Origin: Zygotorulaspora mrakii
Lineage: Eukaryota > Ascomycota > Saccharomycetes > Saccharomycetales > Saccharomycetaceae
Length of the DNA: 64,000 bases
Direction of reading: 5' to 3'
NCBI RefSeq assembly: GCF_013402915.1
Contig: NC_050720.1
Location: 372,001-436,000 of the forward strand
Under the pieces are notes generated by a model. That model saw only the letters and a list, made by a program, of their open reading frames with translations. It was not told where the DNA came from and made no database searches. Below are positions 9,860 to 19,996 of the stretch, piece by piece (positions within the stretch are counted from its first letter, which is position 1; the number at the start of each line of letters is the position of its first letter). Position numbers and translations under genes: made by a program.

Positions 9860-11500
9860 TCACCAAGTAACTCCAGCTAGAAATGATTTCTTTTCTTCGA
9901 TGTCGTCGTCCTCGAAAAGTCTATCGAATGCCTCGTACTCCAGCGTAGGCAAAACCTTTAATTTCCTAGATGTTTCAGCGGCTAGTAATGAATCATAGCT
10001 CCAATCAAGAAAGTCTTCCATATTGTAATTTAGTTTTCTAAATGGTTGGCCAAACATCTTTGCCAAAGTAGCGACATTAGGGTGGTAATGGTCCATTAAA
10101 GTTGCAAGTTCCCAAAGGGACGAATCTAAAGCCTTGGTGTTTTCTGGATTAGGTTCAGAAGCGTCGAAAGGATCACGATAGTCTGCTTTTAAATTCTTTA
10201 ATTTTTGCACATCATCCGTGGACATGAATGGTGACGAAATGAAGGCCGGATTGTGTAACATAATCATGCAACTAGGATGTTTCCTCAGAAGATTGTAGAC
10301 AAATGGAATAACCGAAACAATGGCACCTGGTGGGGCACTTAAGGTCAGTCTTGCAAGTCTTTTGATGAATGATGCAACTAAATGTGCGGACAGATGAGTT
10401 GAGGCTAGAAAGGTATCCATTAACCTGAAAAATCTTGCTCTATATTTTACATGAAATAAATTGGGAGTCAGTAATTGATACAATTTTGCGTAAAAATTAG
10501 GGTATTCTAGATTGTATCGAAGAATCAATGCGAACAACCCGTTGAGTGCCAATATAGGCACAACGTCACCAGAATTAGCAGTGGCTTGCAGGTCATATGA
10601 ATCTGTCAAAAAATCCATCAATTTTGTGGGTTCATGAAAATGTGGAATGATTCTTTTATGAAGTACAAGTAATATTGTCTTGTATTGTTGCAAAGATAAC
10701 TCTCCTCCCAATAAAACTAACCAGTTTTTCTCTATATTAGATTTGTACTTTGAAACACTATTAATTGCGGTCGGTGGGTTTGGTACAAATACTTCTAGTT
10801 CGTTGTTAGATTCCGAACAATGGCAATGGTTATTCACAAGGGTCAACCATTTAGCAATGCTTTTATTACTAGTGTACTTCTCCCTTTCATCTTCCAAAAG
10901 CTGCTTGAACTCTGTCTGAAAATAGTATTGTATATCCACGTAGGAACTGTAGTATTTTTCCAGAAACTCCTTCAGAATGGTGTTTTCCGACTGACCAGTT
11001 CGTGTGTCCTGCTCTGTTTCAGCAAGATCAGATTGCCACAATGCAACAATTAGATTTTTCAAGCTCTTATTCGGGAAAAAAGGCGTATCCTCGTTGGAAG
11101 CAAAATGAATGGACTCTGATTCCAAAAGCTGAATATATACATCCTGACAATCCAAGGCCAATGAAGTCTCAAATGGTGTCTCGGCTATCAGAAGTAGAAT
11201 TTTCCTCTTAAAACTTTCATATGCCTTTCTCAACCATTGCGTAAACTGTAACAGCTCTCTGTTACGTCTTGTAGCAGAATCTAAAGTCAGGTCTCCGCGA
11301 TCAAAAAGCTTCTTGAAGATCTGGTGCACTGCAACAGTTAAAAACCTGATGTTTCTCTCCACAGAGTCCTCTTTAAGTATAGAAGTGTCTTCTACTGTAA
11401 GTCCATTTATAAGCTTGATTATTGAATTGTAATGCCTTTTGTCATTAGCCGATGTGATCTGCTTGGCAATTTTTTTTACCTCGTCAATTTCTAGCACCAT
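9860..11500 (-). CDS. NOC4: Nucleolar complex protein Noc4 (small-subunit processome)
   Basis: A 546-residue protein (S. cerevisiae 552). The first in-frame ATG is at 11500 (MVLEIDEVKKIAKQ); the frame is open a little further but only with non-ATG codons. The CBF/Noc domain in the C-terminal half shows PNFYAKLYQLLTPNLFHVKY, RARFFRLMDTFL and SSTHLSAHLVASFIKRLARL, ending with the typical HHPNVATLAKMF-like block. Noc4 works with Nop14 in 40S assembly and export. Upstream RRPE and PAC motifs match its regulon. Position equals YPR144C. Confidence 0.96.
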   Translation of the reverse strand: MVLEIDEVKKIAKQITSANDKRHYNSIIKLINGLTVEDTSILKEDSVERNIRFLTVAVHQIFKKLFDRGDLTLDSATRRNRELLQFTQWLRKAYESFKRKILLLIAETPFETSLALDCQDVYIQLLESESIHFASNEDTPFFPNKSLKNLIVALWQSDLAETEQDTRTGQSENTILKEFLEKYYSSYVDIQYYFQTEFKQLLEDEREKYTSNKSIAKWLTLVNNHCHCSESNNELEVFVPNPPTAINSVSKYKSNIEKNWLVLLGGELSLQQYKTILLVLHKRIIPHFHEPTKLMDFLTDSYDLQATANSGDVVPILALNGLFALILRYNLEYPNFYAKLYQLLTPNLFHVKYRARFFRLMDTFLASTHLSAHLVASFIKRLARLTLSAPPGAIVSVIPFVYNLLRKHPSCMIMLHNPAFISSPFMSTDDVQKLKNLKADYRDPFDASEPNPENTKALDSSLWELATLMDHYHPNVATLAKMFGQPFRKLNYNMEDFLDWSYDSLLAAETSRKLKVLPTLEYEAFDRLFEDDDIEEKKSFLAGVTW

Positions 11501-11608
11501 CTCGAAATCGTTGTGCCACACCAAAAATGACTTAACGAGCTACAATATCCAACAACCACACTTCTTGGTCCTGATTGACTTAATATTGCTATTTCATTCA
11601 TTCGTGTT

Positions 11609-11662
11609 ATCTCATCGCATCGCATCTCTGCCCTGCCAGTACAGACAATTTGAAATTTTTCA
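11609..11662 (-). promoter_or_regulatory. PAC and RRPE elements of the NOC4 promoter
   Basis: On the minus strand, GCGATGAGAT (PAC) lies at 11609-11618 and TGAAAAATTT (RRPE) at 11653-11662. Both are exact consensus matches, 108-162 bp upstream of the NOC4 ATG, in the RRPE-then-PAC order common in ribosome-biogenesis genes. A Reb1 site (CGGGTAA, 11681-11687) follows, between this promoter and the snoRNA gene. Confidence 0.8.
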
Positions 11663-11807
11663 TTCCGAAAACCTTATATTCGGGTAACACTCGAAGGAAA
11701 ATTTTTTCTCTTTCAACAATTTCGCTATAAAAGCGAGCAATACCTTTCCATCAACTTTGGTCTTTGACACTCATATTTCAAGATACCGATGACCTTCCAT
11801 GTTTTCA

Positions 11808-11971
11808 AAGAAGATGATGATATTATTTGCGTCATAAATCGAACAATTCTTCTTGAGATTGGCAAGACTAATCTCGAGGTTTTAATGGAGACTACGGTTC
11901 CTGCGCAGCAATTATCTTGTTACATCATATTAAATGATTCAAGGACGTTTTTTTAGAAAATTCTGATTCTT
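11808..11971 (+). ncRNA. SNR45: C/D-box snoRNA snR45 (guide for 18S rRNA cytidine acetylation)
   Basis: A 164-nt C/D snoRNA: terminal stem AAGAA (11808-11812) with TTCTT (11967-11971), box C ATGATGA (11814-11820) and box D CTGA (11963-11966). Inside it, CTACGG (11892-11897) and ATCTTGTTAC (11914-11923) are complementary to CCGUAG and, with one G-U pair, to GUAACAAGGU near the 3' end of 18S rRNA, on both sides of the cytidine acetylated by Kre33/Rra1. This bipartite guide is the known design of snR45. From memory, S. cerevisiae SNR45 also lies between NOC4 and ASN1. TATAAAA at 11726-11732 and the Reb1 site upstream could serve its promoter. Exact ends need RNA data. Confidence 0.85.
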
Positions 11972-12380
11972 CCCCCATATGAAAGCGCTGCGGAAGGTCT
12001 ATATGAGAAGTGGTGTCAGGCGACACCACTTGCATATCTAAGTAATTTTAATCTCAATCGCACTTAAATCTTGTGAGTGTGTTACCCCATACCCTTCTGG
12101 AAAAAGGTGGATCTAGGTATATTCAAACGAATATACGCCAAAGAACAGTTCTTGTGCAGATCCGTATCTACGATAAGAAGGGCAGATAAAAATTGGAGCT
12201 TCTTATTTTTCCTATAACTTAGGAGATTGTTCTTTTGACGTTCAGCGTAACTCGAAATGATTCATTATGAGAGCTCCAACATTTAGTAATCTTGGAGTAA
12301 AAAGCTGTTGGCTCATTACCTTTCATTCGTAGCACTCTAGCCGTCGCGCGGTGCAAAGTGAAAAATTTATCGTCGACTTT

Positions 12381-12388
12381 TGACTCAT
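12381..12388 (+). promoter_or_regulatory. Gcn4 site upstream of asparagine synthetase
   Basis: TGACTCAT is a full Gcn4 half-site pair (TGACTCA), 205 bp upstream of the asparagine synthetase ATG. ASN1 is a known target of general amino-acid control, so the site is likely functional. An AT-rich TATA-like run (12472-12490) lies between it and the gene. Confidence 0.75.
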
Positions 12389-12592
12389 CGTGAAAATATG
12401 ATAGATGATGAAAATGGAATCGGTAAATAGAAAAAATTTAAGTTCCTCCATTCTTATCTGGTCATAAGTTACATATATATATATATACATATATTGCTAC
12501 TTATACTGATATCGACTCGTTTGAGATTAGAAGAGGAAAGAAAGAGAATAGAGAACTTTTTTCTAACATATAACTTCACAAAACGATAAGTG

Positions 12593-14314
12593 ATGTGTGG
12601 TATTTTTGCATCATTCAGAAACGAAGATGTGCTTTCTTACAAGCCTAAGGCTTTACAGCTGTCCAAGAGAATAAGACACCGTGGTCCTGATTGGTCTGGT
12701 AATATTACTAAAAACTCCACGATTCTAGTTCATGAAAGGTTGGCTATTGTCGGTCTAGATACCGGTGCGCAACCAATCACAAGTCCATGTGGTGACTACA
12801 TTCTATGTGTCAACGGTGAAATTTACAACCATATTCAATTGAGAGAGAAAACACCTGAATATGGTTACAAGACATTGAGTGACTGTGAACCTATTATTCC
12901 AATGTATCTGAAACACGACATTGAAGCACCAGACCATCTGGATGGTATGTTTGCATTCTGTTTATATGATGCTAAGCAAGATCGTATTGTTGCCGCTAGA
13001 GATCCAATTGGTGTTGTTACAATGTATATGGGTCGTTCATCGAAGTCTCCAAAGACTGTGTACTTTGCATCTGAGTTGAAATGTTTAACTGATGACTGTG
13101 ATAACATTATCGCATTCCCACCAGGACACATATATGATTCGAAGACCGACAAGATCACAAGATATTTCAACCCAGACTGGTTAGACGAAGACCGTATTCC
13201 ATCTACGCCACTTGATTTGAAACAGGTTAGATATTCTCTAGAGAGGGCTGTTAGAAAGAGATTGATGGCTGAAGTTCCTTACGGTGTATTGCTTTCCGGT
13301 GGTTTAGATTCCTCTTTGATCGCATCTATTGCTGCACGTGAGACTGAGAAGGCAAACAAAGAAATGAGCCCATCTCAGTACGACTCTGAAGAGAGCCATT
13401 TAGCAGGTATTGATAAAGATGGTAACCTACACAGCGCAGGATGGTCTAGACTACACTCTTTTGCCATTGGTTTACCAGACGCACCAGATTTGAAAGCTGC
13501 TAAGAAAGTTGCTAAATTTATCGGATCCATTCATCATGAACATACTTTTACTTTAGAAGAAGGACTAGATGCCCTTGATGATGTTATCTATCATTTGGAA
13601 ACATACGATGTTACTACAATTAGAGCTTCGACACCAATGTTCTTGTTGTCAAGAAAAATCAAAGCACAGGGTGTCAAGATGGTTCTTTCTGGTGAAGGTT
13701 CTGACGAAATTTTTGGTGGTTACTTGTATTTCGCTCAGGCACCAAGCGCATCAGAGTTCCACACAGAATGTGTTAAGCGTGTTAAAAACCTACATCTTGC
13801 CGATTGTTTAAGAGCTAACAAATCCACACTAGCTTGGGGTTTAGAGGCTCGTGTTCCATTCTTGGACAGAGAATTCCTACAACTTTGTATGAACATCGAT
13901 CCAAAAGAAAAACTAATTAACCAAAAGGAAGGTCGTATTGAAAAATACATTTTGAGAAAAGCTTTCGATACAACTGATGAGCCGGATGTCCAACCATATT
14001 TGCCAGAAGAGATCTTATGGAGACAAAAGGAGCAATTCTCTGATGGTGTCGGTTACTCATGGATTGACGGTTTGAAGGATACCGCTGACAGAGTTGTGTC
14101 CGATGAAATGTTCGCTGCGCCAAAGAGCTCTTGGGGAGATGATATTCCAACCACCAAAGAAGCTTACTGGTACAGATTGAAATTTGATGCCTTGTTCCCA
14201 CAAAAGACTGTTGCTGACACCGTCATGAGATGGATTCCAAAGGCTGACTGGGGCTGTGCCGAAGATCCTTCCGGTAGATTTGCCAAGATTCATGAGCAAC
14301 ATGTTGATAACTGA
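12593..14314 (+). CDS. ASN1: Glutamine-hydrolysing asparagine synthetase (single ASN1/ASN2 ortholog)
   Basis: A 573-residue protein (S. cerevisiae 572). It starts MCGIFASF, so Cys2 becomes the N-terminal nucleophile of the glutaminase domain after Met removal. The glutaminase half shows RHRGPDWSG and NGEIYNH. The synthetase half has the pyrophosphate-binding loop [12 protein letters not shown] (about residue 240) and [13 protein letters not shown]. It makes asparagine from aspartate, glutamine and ATP in the cytosol. S. cerevisiae has two copies, YPR145W and YGR124W, from the genome duplication; here there is one, between NOC4 (YPR side) and VSB1 (YGR side). Codon use is biased as in highly expressed genes. 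Confidence 0.97.
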   Translation: MCGIFASFRNEDVLSYKPKALQLSKRIRHRGPDWSGNITKNSTILVHERLAIVGLDTGAQPITSPCGDYILCVNGEIYNHIQLREKTPEYGYKTLSDCEPIIPMYLKHDIEAPDHLDGMFAFCLYDAKQDRIVAARDPIGVVTMYMGRSSKSPKTVYFASELKCLTDDCDNIIAFPPGHIYDSKTDKITRYFNPDWLDEDRIPSTPLDLKQVRYSLERAVRKRLMAEVPYGVLLSGGLDSSLIASIAARETEKANKEMSPSQYDSEESHLAGIDKDGNLHSAGWSRLHSFAIGLPDAPDLKAAKKVAKFIGSIHHEHTFTLEEGLDALDDVIYHLETYDVTTIRASTPMFLLSRKIKAQGVKMVLSGEGSDEIFGGYLYFAQAPSASEFHTECVKRVKNLHLADCLRANKSTLAWGLEARVPFLDREFLQLCMNIDPKEKLINQKEGRIEKYILRKAFDTTDEPDVQPYLPEEILWRQKEQFSDGVGYSWIDGLKDTADRVVSDEMFAAPKSSWGDDIPTTKEAYWYRLKFDALFPQKTVADTVMRWIPKADWGCAEDPSGRFAKIHEQHVDN

Positions 14315-15640
14315 ATTAAATAGAAAGAAGGAGAGACAAAAATAAACAACAAAAACCATCCGTTTGTTTCTGTATAGGAGAAAATATGTATAAATTATCA
14401 GTATTATTTTCGCGAGCTTCATAGTTTGTTATGACGTCTTTGCATCATTAGACTTGCTTGGTTCATTTTTTGACCTCGAATTCCCTTGTCTATTAAACTT
14501 GTTGGTTATTCTGCTATACAGGACCACCAGATCCCACGTCAGTGAGTGAAATTTATCCCAATTCATAGGGACTTCTCAAATTAACACTAAGAATGAAATA
14601 TGTGGTCGCAGTCGCCCATCACACACTTATCCAGTGTGCATCTATAGGCATGTATATATATATACATATTGGGAACAGGGATGGAACTGAGGCTAAGTTC
14701 CCATAACAATAAAGATTCAAAAGTGAAGAAATATCTACGTTGTCTGACTTACAGTTGAGAGAACGTGTAGAAGTGGCTTAGGCATGGCTTAGTTTCGATC
14801 GGATCATTGATTCCATGCATCTTACTTCACCCAAGACAGCCTCTGAGTGAGAATGGCGGCTTTGAAAGTGGCACCCGGACAAAGTTCTCGAAATCGCTTG
14901 TGGCAACAGAAAGACGAAACCTGGGACGAACTTAAGCACGACGAGTACACTTCGGCGGCTACGTCAATGTCATTTCTCATCAGAAAGACTTTTCATAAGT
15001 ATCTCATATTTGGTGTCTAGAACACTTTATTATATGTCAGCTGAATTGGACGGACAGACAGAACATTTTCCAATGGAGATGCGGTTTGATCTGCAGCAGT
15101 GATAGAACCTCTGGTGTCTGGTGTGTGTTAATGCTGCAAAAACCAAGAAGGTAAGGCGATCGTGGTTAATGAATGGCGCAGAGAAAGAAATACCGCCAGG
15201 TGAAGGTCAAGCACGCTATAAACTCGGTACGCATGCGCACTTAGATAATAACAAATGCGTCTGCAACAGTTAGAGTGATTATTGGCTAAAGATCGATCGT
15301 CGCATCGAACACTATGCTGTTCTTCTATCCCTGTTCCCTTCCTCGGATCCAGTTGCTTTTAATCACATGCGTTCCTTATCGGCGCACATTCGTGGCCGCA
15401 CGAGATTGTGGTATTCCGCATAAATGCCATCTATAATGGAAAAAAATGATAGTAAAATACTACTGATAAGTGGTCGTCGGACAACTTGAAAAATTAATTT
15501 GAAGCCCGAGCCAGTGAAGATTCCAAAGATTTTTAAAGGTTATTTTAGCACATTAAGTTCCTCTCACTTTCTCAGTAACGATATTTCTTCTAGGGAGCCA
15601 ACAGTAAGTGCGAGAAGGAGCTATAGGTGAACAGGTTCAC
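14315..15640. other. 1.3-kb intergenic region between ASN and VSB1
   Basis: I see no convincing gene here. A 55-codon ORF at 14853-15020 (plus strand, MAALKVAPGQ...) is the only protein-like stretch and is treated as a finding. AT-dinucleotide runs occur at 14652-14667. The last few hundred bases should hold the VSB1 promoter. No tRNA, LTR or snoRNA pattern was found. Confidence 0.5.
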
Positions 15641-18600
15641 ATGCCAGGAATAAGTCCAACAGGTATGAGTGCTTCTAACAGGAATCCACGCAAAAACAGG
15701 CAATCCATATCAGAAGCTATCTCCATTTCCCTTGGGTTGCATAAGTCAGAGAGTCCACAGGACGGAGATGGTCTATTGAGTAGTGAAAATGAACAATCCA
15801 ATTGGGCGACGCCTCAGGGAAACAATTATTTAGGTAGATCATATGTTAGTGGATTTTTGTCGGCATCGTCTTTCCCCAATGGTTTCGATTCCGACGCATT
15901 ACCGTTATCAAGACTTAGAACAAAGTCTATTCATGCATCGCAAAATTTACACAAAGAAACTGCTAAATTGTCTAATGATTTCAATGGCGATGAGGCAGAA
16001 GATGATAGATATGATGAATTAGGTGCTCATGATAACGCAGAAGATTACGGAGATTACAAAGACAATTATTTAGAGAACAACAATGATGAGCGATCATTTT
16101 CAGATTTTTATGACCGAAATGAAAGAGGCGATGCTATCAGTGATGAATATGAAAGCTTAGTGCATGGTCCTGGTCAAACGTACCAAGCTGTCACTTCATC
16201 TACCGAAGGTAGCAGTAGTGGCTTACGCAGATCTGCAAGCAACTCTGCTGTTGTGAATCATATTTCTAATTTTTGTTACAAATTCATACATTACTTGCCT
16301 GCAGCCATACTTGGATTGCTATTAAACATTTTGGATGCGTTATCATATGGTATGATTATGTTTCCAATTACTGATCCAGTGTTTTCGAGTTTGGGTCCAA
16401 GCGGATTATCGATTTTTTATATTTCCACAGTTATTTCACAAGTGACCTATTCAAGCGGATTCTCATCATTTGTATCTGGTATCGGTAGTGAAATGATTGA
16501 AGTTACTCCATTTTTTCATAACATGGCACTCGCGATTAAAGAATCTTTACCAGGTAAAGACGATGAAATTATTACAACAACAATTTTCTGTTATGCGTTC
16601 AGTTCTATAATTACGGGGGCAACTTTTTACTTGTTAGGTAAGCTAAAATTGGGTAAAATTGTTGGTTTTTTCCCGAGGCATATTCTGATAGGTTGTATTG
16701 GTGGTGTTGGATATTTCTTAATTGCCACTGGTATTGAGGTAACAACTAGAGTTCCATCAGTTGAATATACCTGGCACTTTTTAGCAAATCTTTTCAGCAA
16801 TGTGGATATACTTCTGAAATGGGGCTTACCAGCTTTGCTAACTGCCATACTAATAGTTACTCAGCGTTGTTTTCAAAATGCATTGGTTCTACCATCATTT
16901 TATATTGTAACTCTTTTCGCATTCCATTTTATAGTGGCAATCACTCCAAGCCTTTCTCTAAGTAAATTAAGAGAAATTGGTTGGATTTTCCCAGTAGCAG
17001 CTTCTAGTGACAAATGGTATGATCACTATAAGTTATTTGATTTTACAAAAGTACATTGGAATTTGGTTTTAAAGCAATTTCCTACAATGTTAGCATTAAC
17101 TTTCTTCGGCATTTTACATGTTCCAATTAATATTCCAGCTTTAGCGATTTCTTTAAAACAGGATAAAATTGACGTAGATAAGGAACTAATAGCGCATGGT
17201 TACTCTAATTTTTTTAGTGGTCTTCTCGGTTCTATTCAAAATTATCTCGTTTACACAAATAGTGTTTTGTTCATTCGTGCTGGAGCAGATTCCGCATTTG
17301 CAGGGTATCTTCTTGCAGCATTAACATTTGCCGTAATGATAATTGGCCCTGTTCTCATTTCTTTTATACCAATTTGCATCGTTGGCTCACTAATTTTCTT
17401 ACTGGGTTACGAACTGTTATACGAGTCTTTGTTTGAAACTCTCGGAAAAGTAACAACTTTCGAATACATAACTATTGTGATAATAGTTCTAACAATGGGT
17501 ATATTTGATTTTGTCCTTGGTGTCATCGTTGGTGTCTTGATTGCATGTTTCTCATTTTTATTCGACAGTGCCAAATTGAAGACAATCAATGGAGAATTTG
17601 ATGGACAGGTTGCCAAGAGTACTGTTTATCGTGACTACCTGCAGACACACTTCTTAGATGGTGTCGGGGAACAGATTTATGTTTTAAAGTTACAAAATGT
17701 ATTGTTTTTTGGAACCATTATTTCGATAGAAGAGAAAATCAATAAACTATTGGAGGACACTGATGCGAAAGATTCTAAAAAACGTAGAATCAAATACCTG
17801 ATTTTAGATTTTAAAAACATCAATTCCGATAACATTGATTATTCTGCTGCAGAAGGTTTTAACAGAATAAAGAGGTTTACCCAATCAGAAAGGATTCAGC
17901 TGATTGTTTCATCCATTCAAGAGCGAGATCATATCTATAGCGCTTTCAGTAAGGTTGGGTTATTAGATGATGTGGAACTTTTTAGTGATTTGAACAGTGC
18001 CCTTGAATGGTGTGAAAATGAGTTTTTAACGAAATACCAAAGGTTGAGATCGATCGCCAAGAAGAAACAACAGAAGAAAATGGATGTTAATTTAGCCATA
18101 AGAAAAGCCACAGACAGGAAAATTTCTCTAGATGGACTTTTGAAGAAAAACGATGGTGTTATTTCTCAATCTCGCAATTCTATTTCGTTCCCAGACAATA
18201 CGCCTAGAAACCACCAAATGTTATCTGTCGCCCAAAATCTTTTTAAAAGCGAGCAACAAACAAGAAATAGTTTAAGAGCACCGGGTCAGGAAACACCACT
18301 GGTTCTACCATTACTACTGTTTGCATTGAAGTTATATATCCCCAGCCTTATTTCGGAGGATCCTTCTGTAAGAGGTAAGGAAGTACAACTCTGGTCACAA
18401 CTTTGTCCCTACTTCATCAAAAGAAGACTCGCTTCTCAATCTATATTACTCCATAACGATAACATTTTTTTCGTCATCGAATCTGGACTTATCAAGATAA
18501 CATTTGATTTGCCTTCTGGCACTTTGTATGAGACGATGTCCAATAGAACGTGCTATGGCAAAGCTTCTAGCAAGGATTTTTCTTCTGGAAAAGATCAAAA

Positions 18601-18772
18601 AGCCACTATCATAACAGAAACAGATGCGGTTGTTTGGATCATAGATTCCTCAGCCTTGAACAAATTAAGAGACAACAATTTGCCGTTATACACTGACTTA
18701 ATCCTATTAATACTTTCAATCAGGGACAAGAGGTTTAAGGAACTACTCGGCTACACCCTTGTTTGCTCTTAA
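15641..18772 (+). CDS. VSB1: Vacuolar SulP-family transporter Vsb1 (YGR125W)
   Basis: A 1043-residue protein (S. cerevisiae 1036). The first ATG is at 15641. A long hydrophilic, acidic, Ser-rich N-terminus (to about residue 205) is followed by 10-12 membrane segments typical of SulP/SLC26 carriers (about residues 215-660). A STAS domain follows (VLFFGTIISIEEKI, LILDFKNINSDNIDYSAAEG), and then a C-terminal region resembling a degenerate cyclic-nucleotide-binding fold (about residues 890-1030). The S. cerevisiae protein imports basic amino acids into the vacuole. It is the first of the YGR125W-YGR127W run kept here in order. Confidence 0.93.
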   Translation: MPGISPTGMSASNRNPRKNRQSISEAISISLGLHKSESPQDGDGLLSSENEQSNWATPQGNNYLGRSYVSGFLSASSFPNGFDSDALPLSRLRTKSIHASQNLHKETAKLSNDFNGDEAEDDRYDELGAHDNAEDYGDYKDNYLENNNDERSFSDFYDRNERGDAISDEYESLVHGPGQTYQAVTSSTEGSSSGLRRSASNSAVVNHISNFCYKFIHYLPAAILGLLLNILDALSYGMIMFPITDPVFSSLGPSGLSIFYISTVISQVTYSSGFSSFVSGIGSEMIEVTPFFHNMALAIKESLPGKDDEIITTTIFCYAFSSIITGATFYLLGKLKLGKIVGFFPRHILIGCIGGVGYFLIATGIEVTTRVPSVEYTWHFLANLFSNVDILLKWGLPALLTAILIVTQRCFQNALVLPSFYIVTLFAFHFIVAITPSLSLSKLREIGWIFPVAASSDKWYDHYKLFDFTKVHWNLVLKQFPTMLALTFFGILHVPINIPALAISLKQDKIDVDKELIAHGYSNFFSGLLGSIQNYLVYTNSVLFIRAGADSAFAGYLLAALTFAVMIIGPVLISFIPICIVGSLIFLLGYELLYESLFETLGKVTTFEYITIVIIVLTMGIFDFVLGVIVGVLIACFSFLFDSAKLKTINGEFDGQVAKSTVYRDYLQTHFLDGVGEQIYVLKLQNVLFFGTIISIEEKINKLLEDTDAKDSKKRRIKYLILDFKNINSDNIDYSAAEGFNRIKRFTQSERIQLIVSSIQERDHIYSAFSKVGLLDDVELFSDLNSALEWCENEFLTKYQRLRSIAKKKQQKKMDVNLAIRKATDRKISLDGLLKKNDGVISQSRNSISFPDNTPRNHQMLSVAQNLFKSEQQTRNSLRAPGQETPLVLPLLLFALKLYIPSLISEDPSVRGKEVQLWSQLCPYFIKRRLASQSILLHNDNIFFVIESGLIKITFDLPSGTLYETMSNRTCYGKASSKDFSSGKDQKATIITETDAVVWIIDSSALNKLRDNNLPLYTDLILLILSIRDKRFKELLGYTLVCS

Positions 18773-19168
18773 TAGCATGCTACATTATTGTGCTTTTATA
18801 GCGTGCGCGGCGCTCCAAGCGAGACAGTATAACTACAGAGAACTTATGTAATAATATAGATAAAATTTCCTCTCAAAATTATCACTCTCGATGAGGTAAA
18901 TGTCGCCAGTTTGATTTGCGTTTCTTAAGAGGCCTGAAGCATTAGATTTTTGTTTCAACACATTTGTGTGCGAGGGCCTTTCTTCCAGATCGGATGAGAC
19001 GGATATTCATCTTCGGGGTTATGGCGAACAATATCAGTGGGAGCGAATAAAATGCTTGGCAAGAACGGTGAAGTAAGCTGGCAAATATAAAGTTACCATT
19101 ATCTGATCCTGAAGAGTATTGAAGTTGTGAGAATTTCCGCTCTGCTTAGCGTAGTATTCATCCCAGAT

Positions 19169-19825
19169 ATGAGTAAATCAAAGGGCAGCAACTCGACTGA
19201 TACTGAGTTTGATGATATATCATCCTTTTCCTCAATCGATTCTTACAAGCCACAGCCATTTACCGGTTTTGAAAATGGCGAGGAGCAGGGACAAGGCCAG
19301 TTACAGGAACAAGGGGATCTAGTGTCACGCGCCAGCACCAATACTTTGAGCAAACCAGATTCGAATGCTATCGAGAAGGTGGTTACACATAACGCATTAA
19401 GTGGGAACGTCGAAACAAAGGAATCTTTACAGAAAGAAGGGCTGAACCTCAAGGATAAATCGGTGCCTGACATTAATGCACCACTGACGTCTACCTCTGA
19501 AACAGCGGCCTTCCCTGAGGAATACCGAATAGAGACCCAAACAGGATTGGTCAAACTTAAGACATTGAATGATTTAAGCAGAAAGGATACAAGAGTTTCA
19601 ATTGGTAGCAATGATAAGATTTCGAGGAAGAGTACTGATAAAGGAAATCACTCTATTAAGAGCGGGCAGGAATCAGGTCAGGATGAAGTGCTCTCTAGCC
19701 ACTCTTCATACGATCCACATAACTTAGAAAATGCTATCGAGAAGAACAAACATGAAATTGAAAAATATCAAAAACACAAACATGAAAAGGGTATCAAAGG
19801 ATTTGTGCACAGATTGTTTGATTGA
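19169..19825 (+). CDS. YGR126W: YGR126W ortholog, low-complexity protein of unknown function
   Basis: A 218-residue protein (S. cerevisiae about 231). The first ATG is at 19169. It is hydrophilic throughout, rich in Ser, Asn, Gln and Lys, without membrane segments, and ends in a charged HKHEKGIKGFVHRLF tail that could be amphipathic. Residues about 99-125 contain VPDINAP followed by FPEEYRIETQTGLV, very like a stretch in the N-terminal tail of the TPO2/3 transporter in this same window (see findings). The role is unknown. Identification rests on length, character and position between VSB1 and YGR127W. Confidence 0.8.
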   Translation: MSKSKGSNSTDTEFDDISSFSSIDSYKPQPFTGFENGEEQGQGQLQEQGDLVSRASTNTLSKPDSNAIEKVVTHNALSGNVETKESLQKEGLNLKDKSVPDINAPLTSTSETAAFPEEYRIETQTGLVKLKTLNDLSRKDTRVSIGSNDKISRKSTDKGNHSIKSGQESGQDEVLSSHSSYDPHNLENAIEKNKHEIEKYQKHKHEKGIKGFVHRLFD

Positions 19826-19996
19826 TTGACTTGAGTATTTTCTGTGTCGTATTTGCGTCACTCGATTTATCTGTAGTTTATTTCTGCCTGATTTTTAAAT
19901 AGGCTTGCTCACCTCGCATATTATATATAAATAACCTATAACTATACAAATCAAACAAGTGTCACAAAAGTTTAGCATATCGAGACTATCAAGAGT

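Noticed and set aside
11789..11956. A 55-codon plus-strand ORF upstream of ASN (MTFHVFKEDD...)
   Set aside because: It overlaps the snR45 gene; box C and the rRNA-complementary segments explain the sequence better than a small protein.
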